From an uncultured Paraglaciecola sp. (lineage in GTDB: Bacteria > Pseudomonadota > Gammaproteobacteria > Enterobacterales > Alteromonadaceae), in NCBI RefSeq assembly GCF_937123705.1, contig NZ_CAKZKO010000056.1, positions 62,001 to 126,000 of the forward strand: a DNA stretch of 64,000 nt. Reading direction: 5' to 3'. This document shows, one piece after another, positions 41,918 to 51,626 of the stretch. The notes under the pieces are model-generated. The model did not search any database. It was not told the DNA's origin and saw nothing but the letters and a program-made list of their open reading frames with translations. Made by a program: the position numbers and the translations under genes. The number at the start of each line of letters is the position of its first letter. Positions within the stretch are counted from its first letter, which is position 1.

Positions 41918-44148
41918 AAATTATTGTAGCTGTTACTTTTTTGGCGAGTTTTGCACTACAAGCAAGCGTTAAAAAACAGCCTGTAGATTGGGTGAACCCC
42001 TTTATTGGCACCTCGAATTTTGGCGCCACCCATCCCGGCGCTCAATATCCTCATGGTATGGCATCTGTGGTGCCATTTAATGTGGCCTTTAAGCAAGGCG
42101 AGGAAAACCCTTTCGAGAAAGACGCCAGCTGGCATTCTCGGCCTTATGTACACGACAATAAGTTCTTAACGGGTTACAGCCATGTCAATTTAAGCGGTGT
42201 AGGCTGCCCCGACTTAGGCAGCATATTGCTGATGCCCACCAGCGGCGACTTAGAACTCGACCCCGAACAATATGGCAGTACTTACCGAGATGAAGTGGCC
42301 ACACCGGGTTATTACAGCTCCATCTTGCAAAAATACAATATTCAAGCAGAGCTGGGCAGCACCTTACGCACTGGCATTAGCCGTTATACCTTCCCCGCTG
42401 GCAAAGCCAATATTTTATTAAACCTTGGCTTGGGACTCACCAACGAAAGCGGTAGCATGCTTAAGGTTGTGGCTAATGATGAAGTAGAAGGCTTTAAAAC
42501 CATAGGCACTTTTTGTTATCACCCTGAAGATGTGCGTCCGGTTTATTTTGTGGCGAAATTCAGTAAACCCGCTAACACCTTTGGAAGCTGGAAGAAGATG
42601 CCAACATACCAAGGCGTAGAAGCCGATTGGGTAAAATACAACAACAGCTACAAACCCTACCCTAGTTATACCTTGCCTATGGCAGGCGATAATATCGGTG
42701 CCTATTTCAGTTATGATTTAGACAAACCTCAACAAATTGAAGTTAAGGTTGGCATTTCTTATGTGAGTATTGAAAACGCCCGCGAAAACTTAATGGCAGA
42801 GCAGCCAGCATTCAATTTTGAACAGGTTAAAAGCGACGCTAAACAAAAATGGAATGACCTACTCAGCCGCATTCAAGTCGAAGGCAAACAACAGCAAAAA
42901 TCTATCTTCTATTCGGCCCTTTACCATGTGCTCATTCACCCCAATATTATTCAAGACAGCAATGGCGATTATCCTTTAATGGGCTCCCATGGTGTAGGCA
43001 ATACTCAAGGCAAAAATCGTTATTCGGTATTCTCACTGTGGGATACCAGCCGCAATTTACACCCATTCTTAAGCCTCGTTTACCCCGAGTTACAATCACA
43101 AATGGTTAATACCATGACCGAGATGGCCAAAGAAAGCGGCTGGCTGCCGAAATGGGAACTCCTAGGCATGGAAACCCAAGTGATGGTGGGCGATCCAGGC
43201 TCAGTGGTGATTGCCGATACATACTTGCGCGGGATCATAGACTTTGACATCAATAGTGCCTACACCGCCGCCAAGAAAGCCGCCTTGCAGACCGAGAATA
43301 ATCTCCTACGCCCAGACAATCACCAGTACATTGAGCACGGCTATGTACCGGTAGATAAAGAAGATACCTGGGGTGGCAGCGTATCCACTAGCCTCGAATA
43401 TTATATTGCCGATTGGAATTTAAGCCAGCTTGCCAGCACACTAGGTCACACAAAAGATGCAGAATTATTTTCCCAACGAGCGTCCAATTACAAGAAGCTG
43501 TTTGACGCCAGCACCGGCATGCTGCGCCCTAAATTTGCCAATGGCCAATGGCTGACACCTTATGATCCAGAACTTGGCCGCAACTTCGAACCAGCACCGG
43601 GCTATGTTGAAGGCAATGCATGGAATTATCGCTTTTATGTGCCCCATGATATGCCCGGTTTAATCGAGCAATTAGGCGGTGAAGAAGCCTTTTTAGAGCA
43701 GCTAATAGCCTGCTTTGCTACCGATAATTTTGATATGGCAAACGAGCCCGATATTACCTATCCATTCTTGTTTAATTATGTCAAAGGACAAGAATGGCGT
43801 ACCGGAGAAAAAGTGCAGCAACTTATCGCCCAACACTATGTTAATGCGCCTCATGGCATACCCGGTAACGACGATGCAGGCACTCTATCGGCATGGTTAT
43901 TATTTGCGATGATGGGGATCTACCCAGTAGCACCGGGCGATATGGACTATGCCCTATTTACCCCCACCTTTGACAAAATATCAATTAAACTCAGTGAAAA
44001 GTATTATTCTGGAAAGACACTAACCATTGAAAGGTCCAATCAGCCCTCATCTTTTAATGGACAAGCACTCGAACGTCCATTCATTCGTCATCAAAAATTG
44101 ACGAAAGGCGGTCACCTAAGCAGTCAAGATTATCAAAAAGAATACTGA
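41914..44148 (+). CDS. GH92 alpha-mannosidase, second divergent type
   Basis: A 744-residue exported GH92 enzyme (signal peptide residues 1-~18, no lipobox). It keeps V-N-P-F-I-G-T-S-N-F-G-A-T-H-P-G-A, the W-D-T-S-R-N-L-H-P segment, the likely acid Glu566 in V-E-G-N-A-W-N-Y-R-F-Y-V-P-H-D, and G-N-D-D-A-G-T-L-S-A-W (Asp653/Asp654). It lacks the H-G-N-E-P-x-H-H motif and has A-N-E-P-D-I-T-Y-P-F-L-F instead, like GH92 members reported to act on linkages other than alpha-1,2. This points to division of labour among the four paralogues. It overlaps the preceding GH92 by ATGA and ends the rightward operon. Confidence 0.92.
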   Translation: MKIIVAVTFLASFALQASVKKQPVDWVNPFIGTSNFGATHPGAQYPHGMASVVPFNVAFKQGEENPFEKDASWHSRPYVHDNKFLTGYSHVNLSGVGCPDLGSILLMPTSGDLELDPEQYGSTYRDEVATPGYYSSILQKYNIQAELGSTLRTGISRYTFPAGKANILLNLGLGLTNESGSMLKVVANDEVEGFKTIGTFCYHPEDVRPVYFVAKFSKPANTFGSWKKMPTYQGVEADWVKYNNSYKPYPSYTLPMAGDNIGAYFSYDLDKPQQIEVKVGISYVSIENARENLMAEQPAFNFEQVKSDAKQKWNDLLSRIQVEGKQQQKSIFYSALYHVLIHPNIIQDSNGDYPLMGSHGVGNTQGKNRYSVFSLWDTSRNLHPFLSLVYPELQSQMVNTMTEMAKESGWLPKWELLGMETQVMVGDPGSVVIADTYLRGIIDFDINSAYTAAKKAALQTENNLLRPDNHQYIEHGYVPVDKEDTWGGSVSTSLEYYIADWNLSQLASTLGHTKDAELFSQRASNYKKLFDASTGMLRPKFANGQWLTPYDPELGRNFEPAPGYVEGNAWNYRFYVPHDMPGLIEQLGGEEAFLEQLIACFATDNFDMANEPDITYPFLFNYVKGQEWRTGEKVQQLIAQHYVNAPHGIPGNDDAGTLSAWLLFAMMGIYPVAPGDMDYALFTPTFDKISIKLSEKYYSGKTLTIERSNQPSSFNGQALERPFIRHQKLTKGGHLSSQDYQKEY

Positions 44149-44452
44149 CCACGGAGAACTCTGACTAAAGGAAATTAGACTTTTAATCCAAGCCAATTTG
44201 GCTGGGTAAGTCACTAGATACCCGATAACAACATTCGGGAATGACACATTGCTCCCCTCTAACCCAATCGTTCCGGAGATGTTTTAATCGGAAATCAAAT
44301 GCCTTTTAGCTTTTAACGAAATTCACAGGGGAAAATTAACAGCGGTGTCAAGACCACTGAAAGCACACTTTGTAGCGAAGCCGTTGCTTTAAAGCTGTTA
44401 GTTTTCTTGCGTAAAACTCTCTAATAACTGAATAAAGAGCATAAACAAGCAT
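44149..44452. other. Intergenic region between the N-glycan locus and rluF
   Basis: This 304-base gap separates the convergent ends of the last GH92 gene and rluF. I see no open frame with a credible ribosome site, no strong hairpin with a T-run and no RNA gene. A short AGCCA/TGGCT inverted repeat near 44191-44203 is weak. Confidence 0.6.
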
Positions 44453-45196
44453 CTACACAGCCGTTTTGCTAGACCCTGCTACGGCAGTATTGATTTCTAC
44501 CATCTCTGCAGCGCTCAAATCTCGCCATTGTCCGGGTTTTAACCCAGCCAAGCGTACTGACATAATGCGGGTGCGTTTGAGCTTGACCACTTCATAGCCC
44601 AAGTACTCACACATACGGCGAATTTGCCGGTTTAAACCTTGCGTTAATACAATACGAAACACCATCTTGCTTTGCATGGTCACTTGGCATGGCTTAGTGA
44701 TGGTGTCTAGGATAGGAATACCTTTGCTCATTTTCTTTATGAAATGTTCTGTTAATGGGCGATTGACTGTTACCACATATTCTTTGTCATGAGCGTTTTC
44801 GGCCCGCAGAATTTTGTTCACTATATCGCCATCACTGGTTAAGAATATCAAACCTTCAGAGGGCTTATCTAAGCGACCAATGGGGAATATTCTTTGCTTG
44901 TGACCAATGGCATCAACAATATTGCCTTTTATGTGTCGCTCCGTGGTGCAGGTGATGCCAACCGGCTTGTGATAGGCAATATAGACTCTGTCTGTTTTAT
45001 CCGTGGCGCTGGCGTGAATAGCTTGGCCGTCAATGGTTACTACGTCACCTAGGGCGACTTTAGTGCCGAGTTCGGGGATATCGCCGTTTATTCTGACTCT
45101 TTGTTGTTCAATCAGTTTGTCGGCTTCACGTCTAGAGCTGAAGCCTGAGTCGCTGATAAACTTGTTTAAACGAATTAAGCTGGCTTTATCTTGCAT
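44453..45196 (-). CDS. rluF: 23S rRNA pseudouridine synthase RluF
   Basis: A 247-residue RsuA/RluB/E/F-type pseudouridine synthase. The S4-like RNA-binding domain occupies residues ~8-60 (R-L-N-K-F-I-S-D-S-G-F-S-S-R-R-E-A-D), and the catalytic motif G-R-L-D-K-P-S-E-G-L-I-F-L-T-S-D-G contains the active Asp. The Q-G-L-N-R-Q-I-R-R-M-C-E segment near residue 185 is also diagnostic. The length and the T-T-E-R-H-I-K-G-N-I-V-D motif fit RluF, which modifies U2604 (and U2605) of 23S rRNA, better than the small-subunit enzyme RsuA. It follows the DUF349 gene after three bases. Confidence 0.88.
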   Translation of the reverse strand: MQDKASLIRLNKFISDSGFSSRREADKLIEQQRVRINGDIPELGTKVALGDVVTIDGQAIHASATDKTDRVYIAYHKPVGITCTTERHIKGNIVDAIGHKQRIFPIGRLDKPSEGLIFLTSDGDIVNKILRAENAHDKEYVVTVNRPLTEHFIKKMSKGIPILDTITKPCQVTMQSKMVFRIVLTQGLNRQIRRMCEYLGYEVVKLKRTRIMSVRLAGLKPGQWRDLSAAEMVEINTAVAGSSKTAV

Positions 45197-45199
45197 ATA

Positions 45200-48010
45200 T
45201 CACCCTAGAAACAAAGGCGCTACGCGCTTAAGTAAGGTGAGATCGGCTTTTGTTATAGGGCCACCTTTAATCCAGTCTTTGAGAAGTGCTTGTAAGTCTA
45301 AGCTATCTCCAGACTGTAATTTCTGCGCCATAAGCTGCATCTGAATGGTTTTTCGTTTTTCTGCGTCTTTTTTGGGCGAGTCTTGCTGCGCGGTAATTTC
45401 CATTTTAATGGTGAGTGCATGGCGATCTACATTATCCATCGGCTCACGAAAACATTGTTGCCACGGCTTGCTTAACTGGGTGATAGCTTGGGGCATGTCG
45501 CCATTTGTTTGCCACGTTTTTAAAGCATCAAACAAATCTATATAGACTTGACCTTGGGCGGACTTTTCAAGCTCTGTTAGTTTCACCTGTTGTAGCTCCA
45601 CCGTTTTCTGTACACGATTTTCTAGGGTGCGGCGCTCGGTCATAGGTAAGCTTGAGATATCATCCATAACCTTTTGTTTATCTTGCAAGGCATTTTGTAC
45701 GCTGGTTTTATCACTGGCGTTAGCAATCAAGGACTCGAGCTGTAGTACTTGTTCTTTAACTGCTGTGACCTGCTGTTTAAGCTGTGCTTGTTGCTGTTGA
45801 TGGGTTGCGGCTTTTTTAGCAAACAGAGTGTCGTTTACTTTCCTAAATGCAGGCCATAACTTCGCTTCTGCTTTTTTGCCGGCATGTTCGATGGTTTTCC
45901 ATGTCTGTTGTAATTTTTTGGCTTGCTCTATGGCTTCATCTATCCCGTCCAATTCTAGTAACTTCTCGGCCTTACCTAAAAGTGCCTGTTTTTGCTCGGC
46001 ATTGTCTGTATAAAAAGCGCTGACTTTATCTCTGAGCGGGTTAAGTAACTGCTGGTAACTTTCAAATAAGGCGTGGCGCTGCTTGTAGTCAACCTCGCCA
46101 ATATTTTTCCATTTTTGTTGTATTGCTCTTAACCTCTTAGCCAATTCAGCACCGCCACAGTCTGGCTCATCTAGTGCCTTGATTTCACTCAACAGCTGCT
46201 GTTTAGCCAGCATGTTTTGTTCGCGCTGTTGCTGTTGTTGATCGTAATATTCGCGGCATGGTGCAAAAGCTTTCTCAATAGCTGTTTCAAATGCCTCGTT
46301 TAATGCTTGGTCAGACTCGGTATCTGTTTTACCCATGCTATTCCATTGGCTGCGTAACGACTTGATAGCTGAAGATTGCGCGTTAATCTCTAATGGCTGT
46401 GCCACTAACGCCTCTGCTTCTGCCAGTAACGCTGGTTTACGAGGCGCGGCAATATAGTCTTGCCAGTCCTTTAGGTTTTCTATTTTTTCTTTAGCTGTAT
46501 TAAAGTGCCGCTCAAGTTGTCCTTGTTGTTTCTCTGGCAAGGCATTAAACCAATTTTGCACCTTCTGATACAACTGCAAGGCCGCTTTATATTTACCTTG
46601 ACTGATCAGGCTTTCAACCGCTTTTATTTTGTTTCTACAACGAGACACTTCGCTGTTTATTTGGCTTCTTAAAGACTTAATGGCCTGACGCCACACCTTT
46701 ACCTGTTGCTCCCACTGCTTGGTTAGGCTAGTAGGAATATGGGCTTGATGACTAGCCGTGATATTACGCCACTCTTGCTGTTGCTCTTTAAAATATTCTT
46801 CTGCTGCCTCAACTTGGCTGGCATCATTTGGCAGTGCAAGGCTTGAAAAATTTTCCACCAGCCCCTGCCCTAATTGAATAGCCTGTTGTAATTCTGGAAT
46901 ATGCTCGAGCGAATGTAAGCGCGTCTGCAACTGATTGTTAGCGTGCTCTAAAGTCTTATGGGCGGTGTGTTCAGTGGCGGGCAGCTGTTTAGTTAAACTG
47001 TGCAATTTTTCTAAGTGTTGTGTGAGCTCTTGTGCAAAATGTTGTACTTCGGCTGGGGTGATGTCACTCAGTTGGGTGGTAAGTTGTGTAGCTTGCTGAG
47101 CTAAGCTTTGCTTAATGTCTGCCACTAAGGTTTGTATACTGAGACTTAAAGCCCGCTCAGCCTGCTGTGCTTGCCACTGGGGTTTGAGAGACTTGATTAA
47201 TGTCTCAATGCGTGCAGAAATATCAGTATATTTTTGTTCTATTTCGGCACGTTTTTGCTCTGTTAGGCATAAAAAACGTTCGGTAATTTGGGCATACTCA
47301 GCGTTTAAGGCTATTTGCTGTTGTTGCATATGAGGAAAGTCGCTGCGGTCTTTCAACGCTAGCATACGAGACAACACCATAGTCACTTGCTGCTCAACTT
47401 CAATAGGCGCTTGTTGCGCCACCAACCATGCTTGCAGGGTTTTATCGGCCAAAGATTTTAAGGTACTTGATGACGTTTTTTTAAGTATTTTATTCAACAG
47501 TTTACGGGCAGGTGCGCTGTCGGTTAAGGTGGCGATTATGGCTACTTGTAAGCTCTCATTTTGAGTGTCTAGTAGCAGTTTTTCTTGCAGTTGTGGCTTG
47601 TCTGCTTTTTGCAGCAAACTCATGGTCAGCTCAGTATCTTGCTGGATCCAAGCTTGGCTCAGTAATTTTTCAATAAGCGGTTTATCACCAGTTTCTGAAA
47701 TAAACTCACGTTTTTGTTGTTCAGATAGCACTTGGTTTTTGGCATCCAATAAGGCGCTTTCAACAAACTGCAGTGACTTTTTTTGCACTCTTTCGTTTTT
47801 ACCAATCTGCGACATTTTATACCACAGCGCAAAACTATCCAGCCTTTGCAAAGCCGCTAAATTGACATTGGTATCGCCGTCGTTAAAAGCCAGTTCATGC
47901 AACAGTGTTTTGTGCTGAGGATCTTGCTTATCTAGATTCTTGATTGCCTGAAGACGAACTTGAGGATCAGGGTTTTGATGCTTAGAACGAAAAAAATGTT
48001 TAAATATCAT
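45200..48010 (-). CDS. DUF349 domain-containing coiled-coil protein
   Basis: A 936-residue cytoplasmic protein, rich in Gln, Leu, Glu and Lys, with long predicted coiled coils and several DUF349 units, seen as repeated W-K-N-I-G-E-V/W-N-S-M-G-K-T patterns with R-E...Y-Y-D or Y-Q-Q-L. The N-terminal part has HEAT-like repeats (V-R-L-Q-A-I-K-N-L, L-A-A-L-Q-R-L). Homologues are common in Alteromonadales and the function is unknown to me. It overlaps the YeaC-like gene by 11 bases and is followed at three bases by rluF, suggesting joint transcription. The Gln-rich composition is a family feature, not a sign of transfer. Confidence 0.82.
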   Translation of the reverse strand: MIFKHFFRSKHQNPDPQVRLQAIKNLDKQDPQHKTLLHELAFNDGDTNVNLAALQRLDSFALWYKMSQIGKNERVQKKSLQFVESALLDAKNQVLSEQQKREFISETGDKPLIEKLLSQAWIQQDTELTMSLLQKADKPQLQEKLLLDTQNESLQVAIIATLTDSAPARKLLNKILKKTSSSTLKSLADKTLQAWLVAQQAPIEVEQQVTMVLSRMLALKDRSDFPHMQQQQIALNAEYAQITERFLCLTEQKRAEIEQKYTDISARIETLIKSLKPQWQAQQAERALSLSIQTLVADIKQSLAQQATQLTTQLSDITPAEVQHFAQELTQHLEKLHSLTKQLPATEHTAHKTLEHANNQLQTRLHSLEHIPELQQAIQLGQGLVENFSSLALPNDASQVEAAEEYFKEQQQEWRNITASHQAHIPTSLTKQWEQQVKVWRQAIKSLRSQINSEVSRCRNKIKAVESLISQGKYKAALQLYQKVQNWFNALPEKQQGQLERHFNTAKEKIENLKDWQDYIAAPRKPALLAEAEALVAQPLEINAQSSAIKSLRSQWNSMGKTDTESDQALNEAFETAIEKAFAPCREYYDQQQQQREQNMLAKQQLLSEIKALDEPDCGGAELAKRLRAIQQKWKNIGEVDYKQRHALFESYQQLLNPLRDKVSAFYTDNAEQKQALLGKAEKLLELDGIDEAIEQAKKLQQTWKTIEHAGKKAEAKLWPAFRKVNDTLFAKKAATHQQQQAQLKQQVTAVKEQVLQLESLIANASDKTSVQNALQDKQKVMDDISSLPMTERRTLENRVQKTVELQQVKLTELEKSAQGQVYIDLFDALKTWQTNGDMPQAITQLSKPWQQCFREPMDNVDRHALTIKMEITAQQDSPKKDAEKRKTIQMQLMAQKLQSGDSLDLQALLKDWIKGGPITKADLTLLKRVAPLFLG

Positions 48011-48293
48011 CCTGTTTAAACCGCGCTATTGTTTGAGTGTTATGAGATTCTTGCTTCAGCTCTTGTTGCAATGATTGACGACTTCTATGCACTATTTCAC
48101 CGTCTGCACCTACAGTCATATGCTGGTCAGAGTCCAGGAATTTTGCCTGATAATACATCACGGCTTGCATAGAGGTTTCTCGTTGCTGCTCGCTTAGGGG
48201 TGAGCCATCAAGCCACTTTCCGGTTTCAACGGCTTGCAGTAATTTTTGATAGACGGGCTCGGTCATTGCACTTAATAGCGCGGTATTATCCAT
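48000..48293 (-). CDS. YeaC-like DUF1315 family protein
   Basis: A 97-residue soluble protein that matches E. coli YeaC (DUF1315): M-T-x-x-x-Y-Q-x-L-x-x-A-V-E-x-G-K-W-x-D-G near the N-terminus, then Q-x-V-M-Y-Y-Q-A-K and Q-H-M-T-V-G-A-D-G-E-I-V. Its function is unknown. It starts two bases after the stop of the zinc-ribbon gene and overlaps the DUF349 gene by 11 bases, so the three are likely one transcript with rluF. Confidence 0.82.
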   Translation of the reverse strand: MDNTALLSAMTEPVYQKLLQAVETGKWLDGSPLSEQQRETSMQAVMYYQAKFLDSDQHMTVGADGEIVHRSRQSLQQELKQESHNTQTIARFKQDDI

Positions 48294-48295
48294 TG

Positions 48296-48622
48296 TTAAT
48301 TTGACCTTTTTAACATAATCAAGCGCACGCGGTTAATGATGTACCAAACAAACCCAATAATGGCTACGCCTATCGCTAGGCTATGTTGCAAATCACCCGG
48401 CAAAGCGCCGCCCCAATACATAAAGCCAAAACCTGCCACAAATAGCAACATAGCAATCATGGATTGGGTTTGAATCTTTTGATTTTTCAGATACAAATTC
48501 AGGCTCTTCTTACGGGCGAGATCCTCAGCACTGGCTGTCCCTAAGGTAAAACCACAATGCTGGCAGTTTTGTGCCTTATCGGATATTTTTTTATTACAAG
48601 ACGGACAATCGATCAACGCCAT
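48296..48622 (-). CDS. Zinc-ribbon membrane protein
   Basis: A 108-residue protein with an N-terminal zinc ribbon (C-P-S-C at residues 5-8 and C-Q-H-C at ~19-22), a short charged linker and two hydrophobic helices at the C-terminus. The ATG at 48622 has GGAG upstream and puts the zinc finger at the very N-terminus, as in similar proteins; the longer frame to 48658 runs into a terminator hairpin. It opens the operon with the YeaC-like, DUF349 and rluF genes. The cytosolic zinc ribbon suggests a membrane-bound regulatory or scaffolding role; no specific function is known to me. Confidence 0.75.
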   Translation of the reverse strand: MALIDCPSCNKKISDKAQNCQHCGFTLGTASAEDLARKKSLNLYLKNQKIQTQSMIAMLLFVAGFGFMYWGGALPGDLQHSLAIGVAIIGFVWYIINRVRLIMLKRSN

Positions 48623-48647
48623 ATTTTTACTCCAAACTGACATACAA

Positions 48648-48670
48648 AAGCGCGGCAAAAAGCCGCGCTT
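48648..48670 (-). terminator. Intrinsic terminator of the alanine symporter gene
   Basis: A 9-bp perfect G+C-rich stem (AAGCGCGGC, 48648-48656, with GCCGCGCTT, 48662-48670) and a 5-base loop lies 23 bases past the symporter stop, followed on the minus strand by a short T-run. It insulates the symporter from the zinc-ribbon operon. Confidence 0.8.
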
Positions 48671-48693
48671 AAAACACTTAACCTACATAAAGT

Positions 48694-50364
48694 TTATTTA
48701 TGTTCTTTATTAAACTTTTCCCAGTACTCGGCCACTGAGTCTTTCATTTCCTTGCGTAGCATAAAAATACCAAACAAGTTGGGTAAGGTCATTACCACTA
48801 TCGCCACCGCAGACAAAGTCCACACTAGTGTGGTATCAGATACCGCTGCCCAAACAAACCCCGCTACATATACTACTCGGTAAGGCATAACGGAACGTGG
48901 CCCAAACAAATAGGTCATGGCTCTGTCGCCGTAATAAGACCATGCAATCGCAGTTGAAAATGCAAACAATAATAATCCAACCGAAACAATATACTTACCC
49001 GATTCACCAAAGAAACCTTTAGTAAACGCCAAGGCCGTTAAGCTGGCAGAGTGAATTAATGACTCACCTCTGACGATAATATTGTTTTTGACTAAATTGC
49101 CATCAACCACTTTTAAGGTACCAGTATAATTATCGTCAGGGTCGCCCAATGAGAACACCACATTTTCAGCAAATGAACGGGCGTTAAAAATAGTGAAACC
49201 TTTACTGACGGCCTTGCCATCTACTACTTGTATTTCACCACTAAACTCTGTGACGCCATGGCCTTCAATATTATTGATGAAGGCATACATAGTTTGTTTA
49301 TCAGCAGCATTAGTCTCGACATAATCGCCTGCCAAAATATACATATCGGTGCGGTCAAAGGTATTTAAATGTTTCTCTTTCCATACTCCTGAAGACAAGA
49401 TCACTAGTCCAGTAATAGTACAAATGATAATAGTGTCGATAAATGGCTCAAGAATAGACACCATACCTTCAGATACTGGTTCATCCGTTTTAGCCGCTGC
49501 GTGAGCTATAGGAGCAGACCCCTGCCCCGCTTCATTCGAGAATAAACCACGGTTAACACCACGGTTAAAAGCATAGGCGATAGTTGCACCCAAAAATCCG
49601 CCTGTGGCAGCTGAGCCGGTAAATACGTCGGACAACACAGAAACAAAAGCAGGGCCAACATTTTCAATATTCGCAAAAATAACCGCAAAGGCACCCACTA
49701 TGTATACTAATGCCATAAGTGGTACCACTTTCGAGGTCACTGCTGCAATACGTGTAATGCCTCCTAAAATAACCAAGGCTAAAAACACCCCCAGTACACT
49801 TCCGACTACTAGTGGGTCGAAACCAAAAGTGGCTTCAACACTGGTTGCGATACTGTTGCTTTGAGGCAAATTACCTGTACCAAAAGAACTAATAACAGTG
49901 GCCACAGCAAAAGCTACGGCTAACCATTTCATATTTAAACGTTTGTCCATGTAATACATGGGCCCCCCCGCCATAGTGCCATCTGGGGTTTTATCACGAT
50001 ATTTGTGTGACAGTGTGACTTCCACAAATTTTGTGGTCATGCCAAAGAAAGCCGTAGCCCACATCCAAAACAAGGCTGCGGGTCCACCTAAAAATAGCGC
50101 AAATGCCACACCGCCAATATTACCTGTTCCCACAGTGCCTGATAGTGCTGTGGTTAAGGCTCTAAAATGTGTGGTATCGCCCGGTGCATTGGCTTTATCG
50201 TACTTACCTGTTACTACTTTCCAGGCGTGTTTGAAATAACGTACCTGTGGAAATTTTAAGTAAATAGTGAAAAACAAACCTGTCCCTAACAACACATAAG
50301 GGAACCACCAAGCGCCCCCTAACATGCCGTCCATCGATTTTAGTAAATTATGAAAAGCTTCCAA
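48694..50364 (-). CDS. Alanine/glycine:cation symporter (AGCS family)
   Basis: A 556-residue Na+-coupled amino acid symporter. AGCS signatures include [20 protein letters not shown] near residue 75, [28 protein letters not shown], and [22 protein letters not shown] near residue 270. The protein is about 80-100 residues longer than typical AlsT/DagA because of a hydrophilic insert at roughly residues 335-430, between membrane helices. A terminator follows. It is monocistronic. Confidence 0.92.
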   Translation of the reverse strand: MEAFHNLLKSMDGMLGGAWWFPYVLLGTGLFFTIYLKFPQVRYFKHAWKVVTGKYDKANAPGDTTHFRALTTALSGTVGTGNIGGVAFALFLGGPAALFWMWATAFFGMTTKFVEVTLSHKYRDKTPDGTMAGGPMYYMDKRLNMKWLAVAFAVATVISSFGTGNLPQSNSIATSVEATFGFDPLVVGSVLGVFLALVILGGITRIAAVTSKVVPLMALVYIVGAFAVIFANIENVGPAFVSVLSDVFTGSAATGGFLGATIAYAFNRGVNRGLFSNEAGQGSAPIAHAAAKTDEPVSEGMVSILEPFIDTIIICTITGLVILSSGVWKEKHLNTFDRTDMYILAGDYVETNAADKQTMYAFINNIEGHGVTEFSGEIQVVDGKAVSKGFTIFNARSFAENVVFSLGDPDDNYTGTLKVVDGNLVKNNIIVRGESLIHSASLTALAFTKGFFGESGKYIVSVGLLLFAFSTAIAWSYYGDRAMTYLFGPRSVMPYRVVYVAGFVWAAVSDTTLVWTLSAVAIVVMTLPNLFGIFMLRKEMKDSVAEYWEKFNKEHK

Positions 50365-50426
50365 CGGTTTTCCCCTTAATTATTATTGTGTTTTTAATGT
50401 TTATTATTGTTTTAATAGTCAATTTT

Positions 50427-51554
50427 CTAACGAAGCATATCAACAACGGCGCGCATCGCAATCATTACATCTTCACCAAGCTGTTTACATCGAGCCGGCG
50501 ACCAACCATAAGCGCTGTCTGGCAGTTCGATATTATCTTTAAATGGCATTTCCAGCGTATATGACAAACAATCAAACTCATGGCCTACGGCGTTAGCCGC
50601 CACTGTTAGATTGCCTTTACCGGGCTCATCTTTGTCGTAACCAAACTCGTCTTGAAATTCTGGTGTGGCCGCTAGTAATGCCGTTTTAAAGGAATCTTCA
50701 AGATTTTTTAATCTGGCATCGTAATTGGGGTTGCCTTCACAACCGGCTACAAAGTTATAGGGTAAGGCTTCATCACCGTGTACATCTAACAACATGTCTA
50801 CACCCACAGCTTGCATTTTTTGTTTAACCAAAAAGACTTCTGGGCTATTTTCCATGCTAGGAGATTGCCATTCGCGGTTTAAATTCACGCCTTTAGCATT
50901 GGTACGTAAATGACCACGCACCGAACCATCAGGGTTCATGTTAGGTACCACGTAAAATACCGCTTTGCTTAATAACAACCGAGATAGGCCATCGTCTTCA
51001 TCCAGCAAGCGTTCTAGGAATCCTTCGATCAACCACTCGGCCATCGTCTCGCCGGGATGCTGACGGGCAGTGACCCAAATAGCCTTTTTACCTACTTCTG
51101 GTTGCCCAATTACCAACAAAGACATATCACGGCCGTCTAAGGTGCTGCCCAAGTACTCTTGACGGCATTCATCCGAGGTTTGTGCCCAACTAAGTAAGTC
51201 TAAGTGCCGCTCATAACTATAAGGCGCAAAATAAGCGTAATAAATATGTTCGAATTCTGGCGTATGCTCAATGGTTAAGGTATCACCGTCAAACTCACAA
51301 TCGACCCTAAACCACTCTTGTCTGTCATATGAGGCCACCGCTTGATAATTCTCCCACCCTGCTGGATAAGCGGACTTTTTGAGATCGACAATGGTGATCT
51401 TATGGGAGATGAAACACTGAGTTTCTAACTTAAAATGAAACCACTGATAAAACTCAGATTGGTTGTCATGACGGATACTAAGTTGGATATTTAATGGATC
51501 TTCTGCACGGATAACTTGAATATTTCCGCTATCAAAATTGCTACTGATTCTCAC
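50427..51554 (-). CDS. M14-family metallocarboxypeptidase, cytosolic carboxypeptidase-like
   Basis: A 375-residue zinc peptidase without a signal peptide. An N-terminal beta-sandwich domain (residues ~1-115) precedes the M14 catalytic domain, the layout of the cytosolic carboxypeptidase/Nna1-like (M14D) subfamily. Zinc ligands are His166 and Glu169 (R-Q-H-P-G-E-T) and His259 (D-V-H-G-D-E); N-L-N-R-E-W near residue 224 gives substrate-binding residues, and Glu335 in T-L-E-M-P-F is the catalytic glutamate. Eukaryotic relatives trim glutamate from protein tails; bacterial substrates are unknown. It is flanked by unrelated genes. Confidence 0.9.
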   Translation of the reverse strand: MRISSNFDSGNIQVIRAEDPLNIQLSIRHDNQSEFYQWFHFKLETQCFISHKITIVDLKKSAYPAGWENYQAVASYDRQEWFRVDCEFDGDTLTIEHTPEFEHIYYAYFAPYSYERHLDLLSWAQTSDECRQEYLGSTLDGRDMSLLVIGQPEVGKKAIWVTARQHPGETMAEWLIEGFLERLLDEDDGLSRLLLSKAVFYVVPNMNPDGSVRGHLRTNAKGVNLNREWQSPSMENSPEVFLVKQKMQAVGVDMLLDVHGDEALPYNFVAGCEGNPNYDARLKNLEDSFKTALLAATPEFQDEFGYDKDEPGKGNLTVAANAVGHEFDCLSYTLEMPFKDNIELPDSAYGWSPARCKQLGEDVMIAMRAVVDMLR

Positions 51555-51626
51555 TTTTTGTTCCTAAGGAAATTTGACCGGAGTAATTTACCATAGTCCT
51601 AATAAAAAAGGACTATGTAGCAATAC

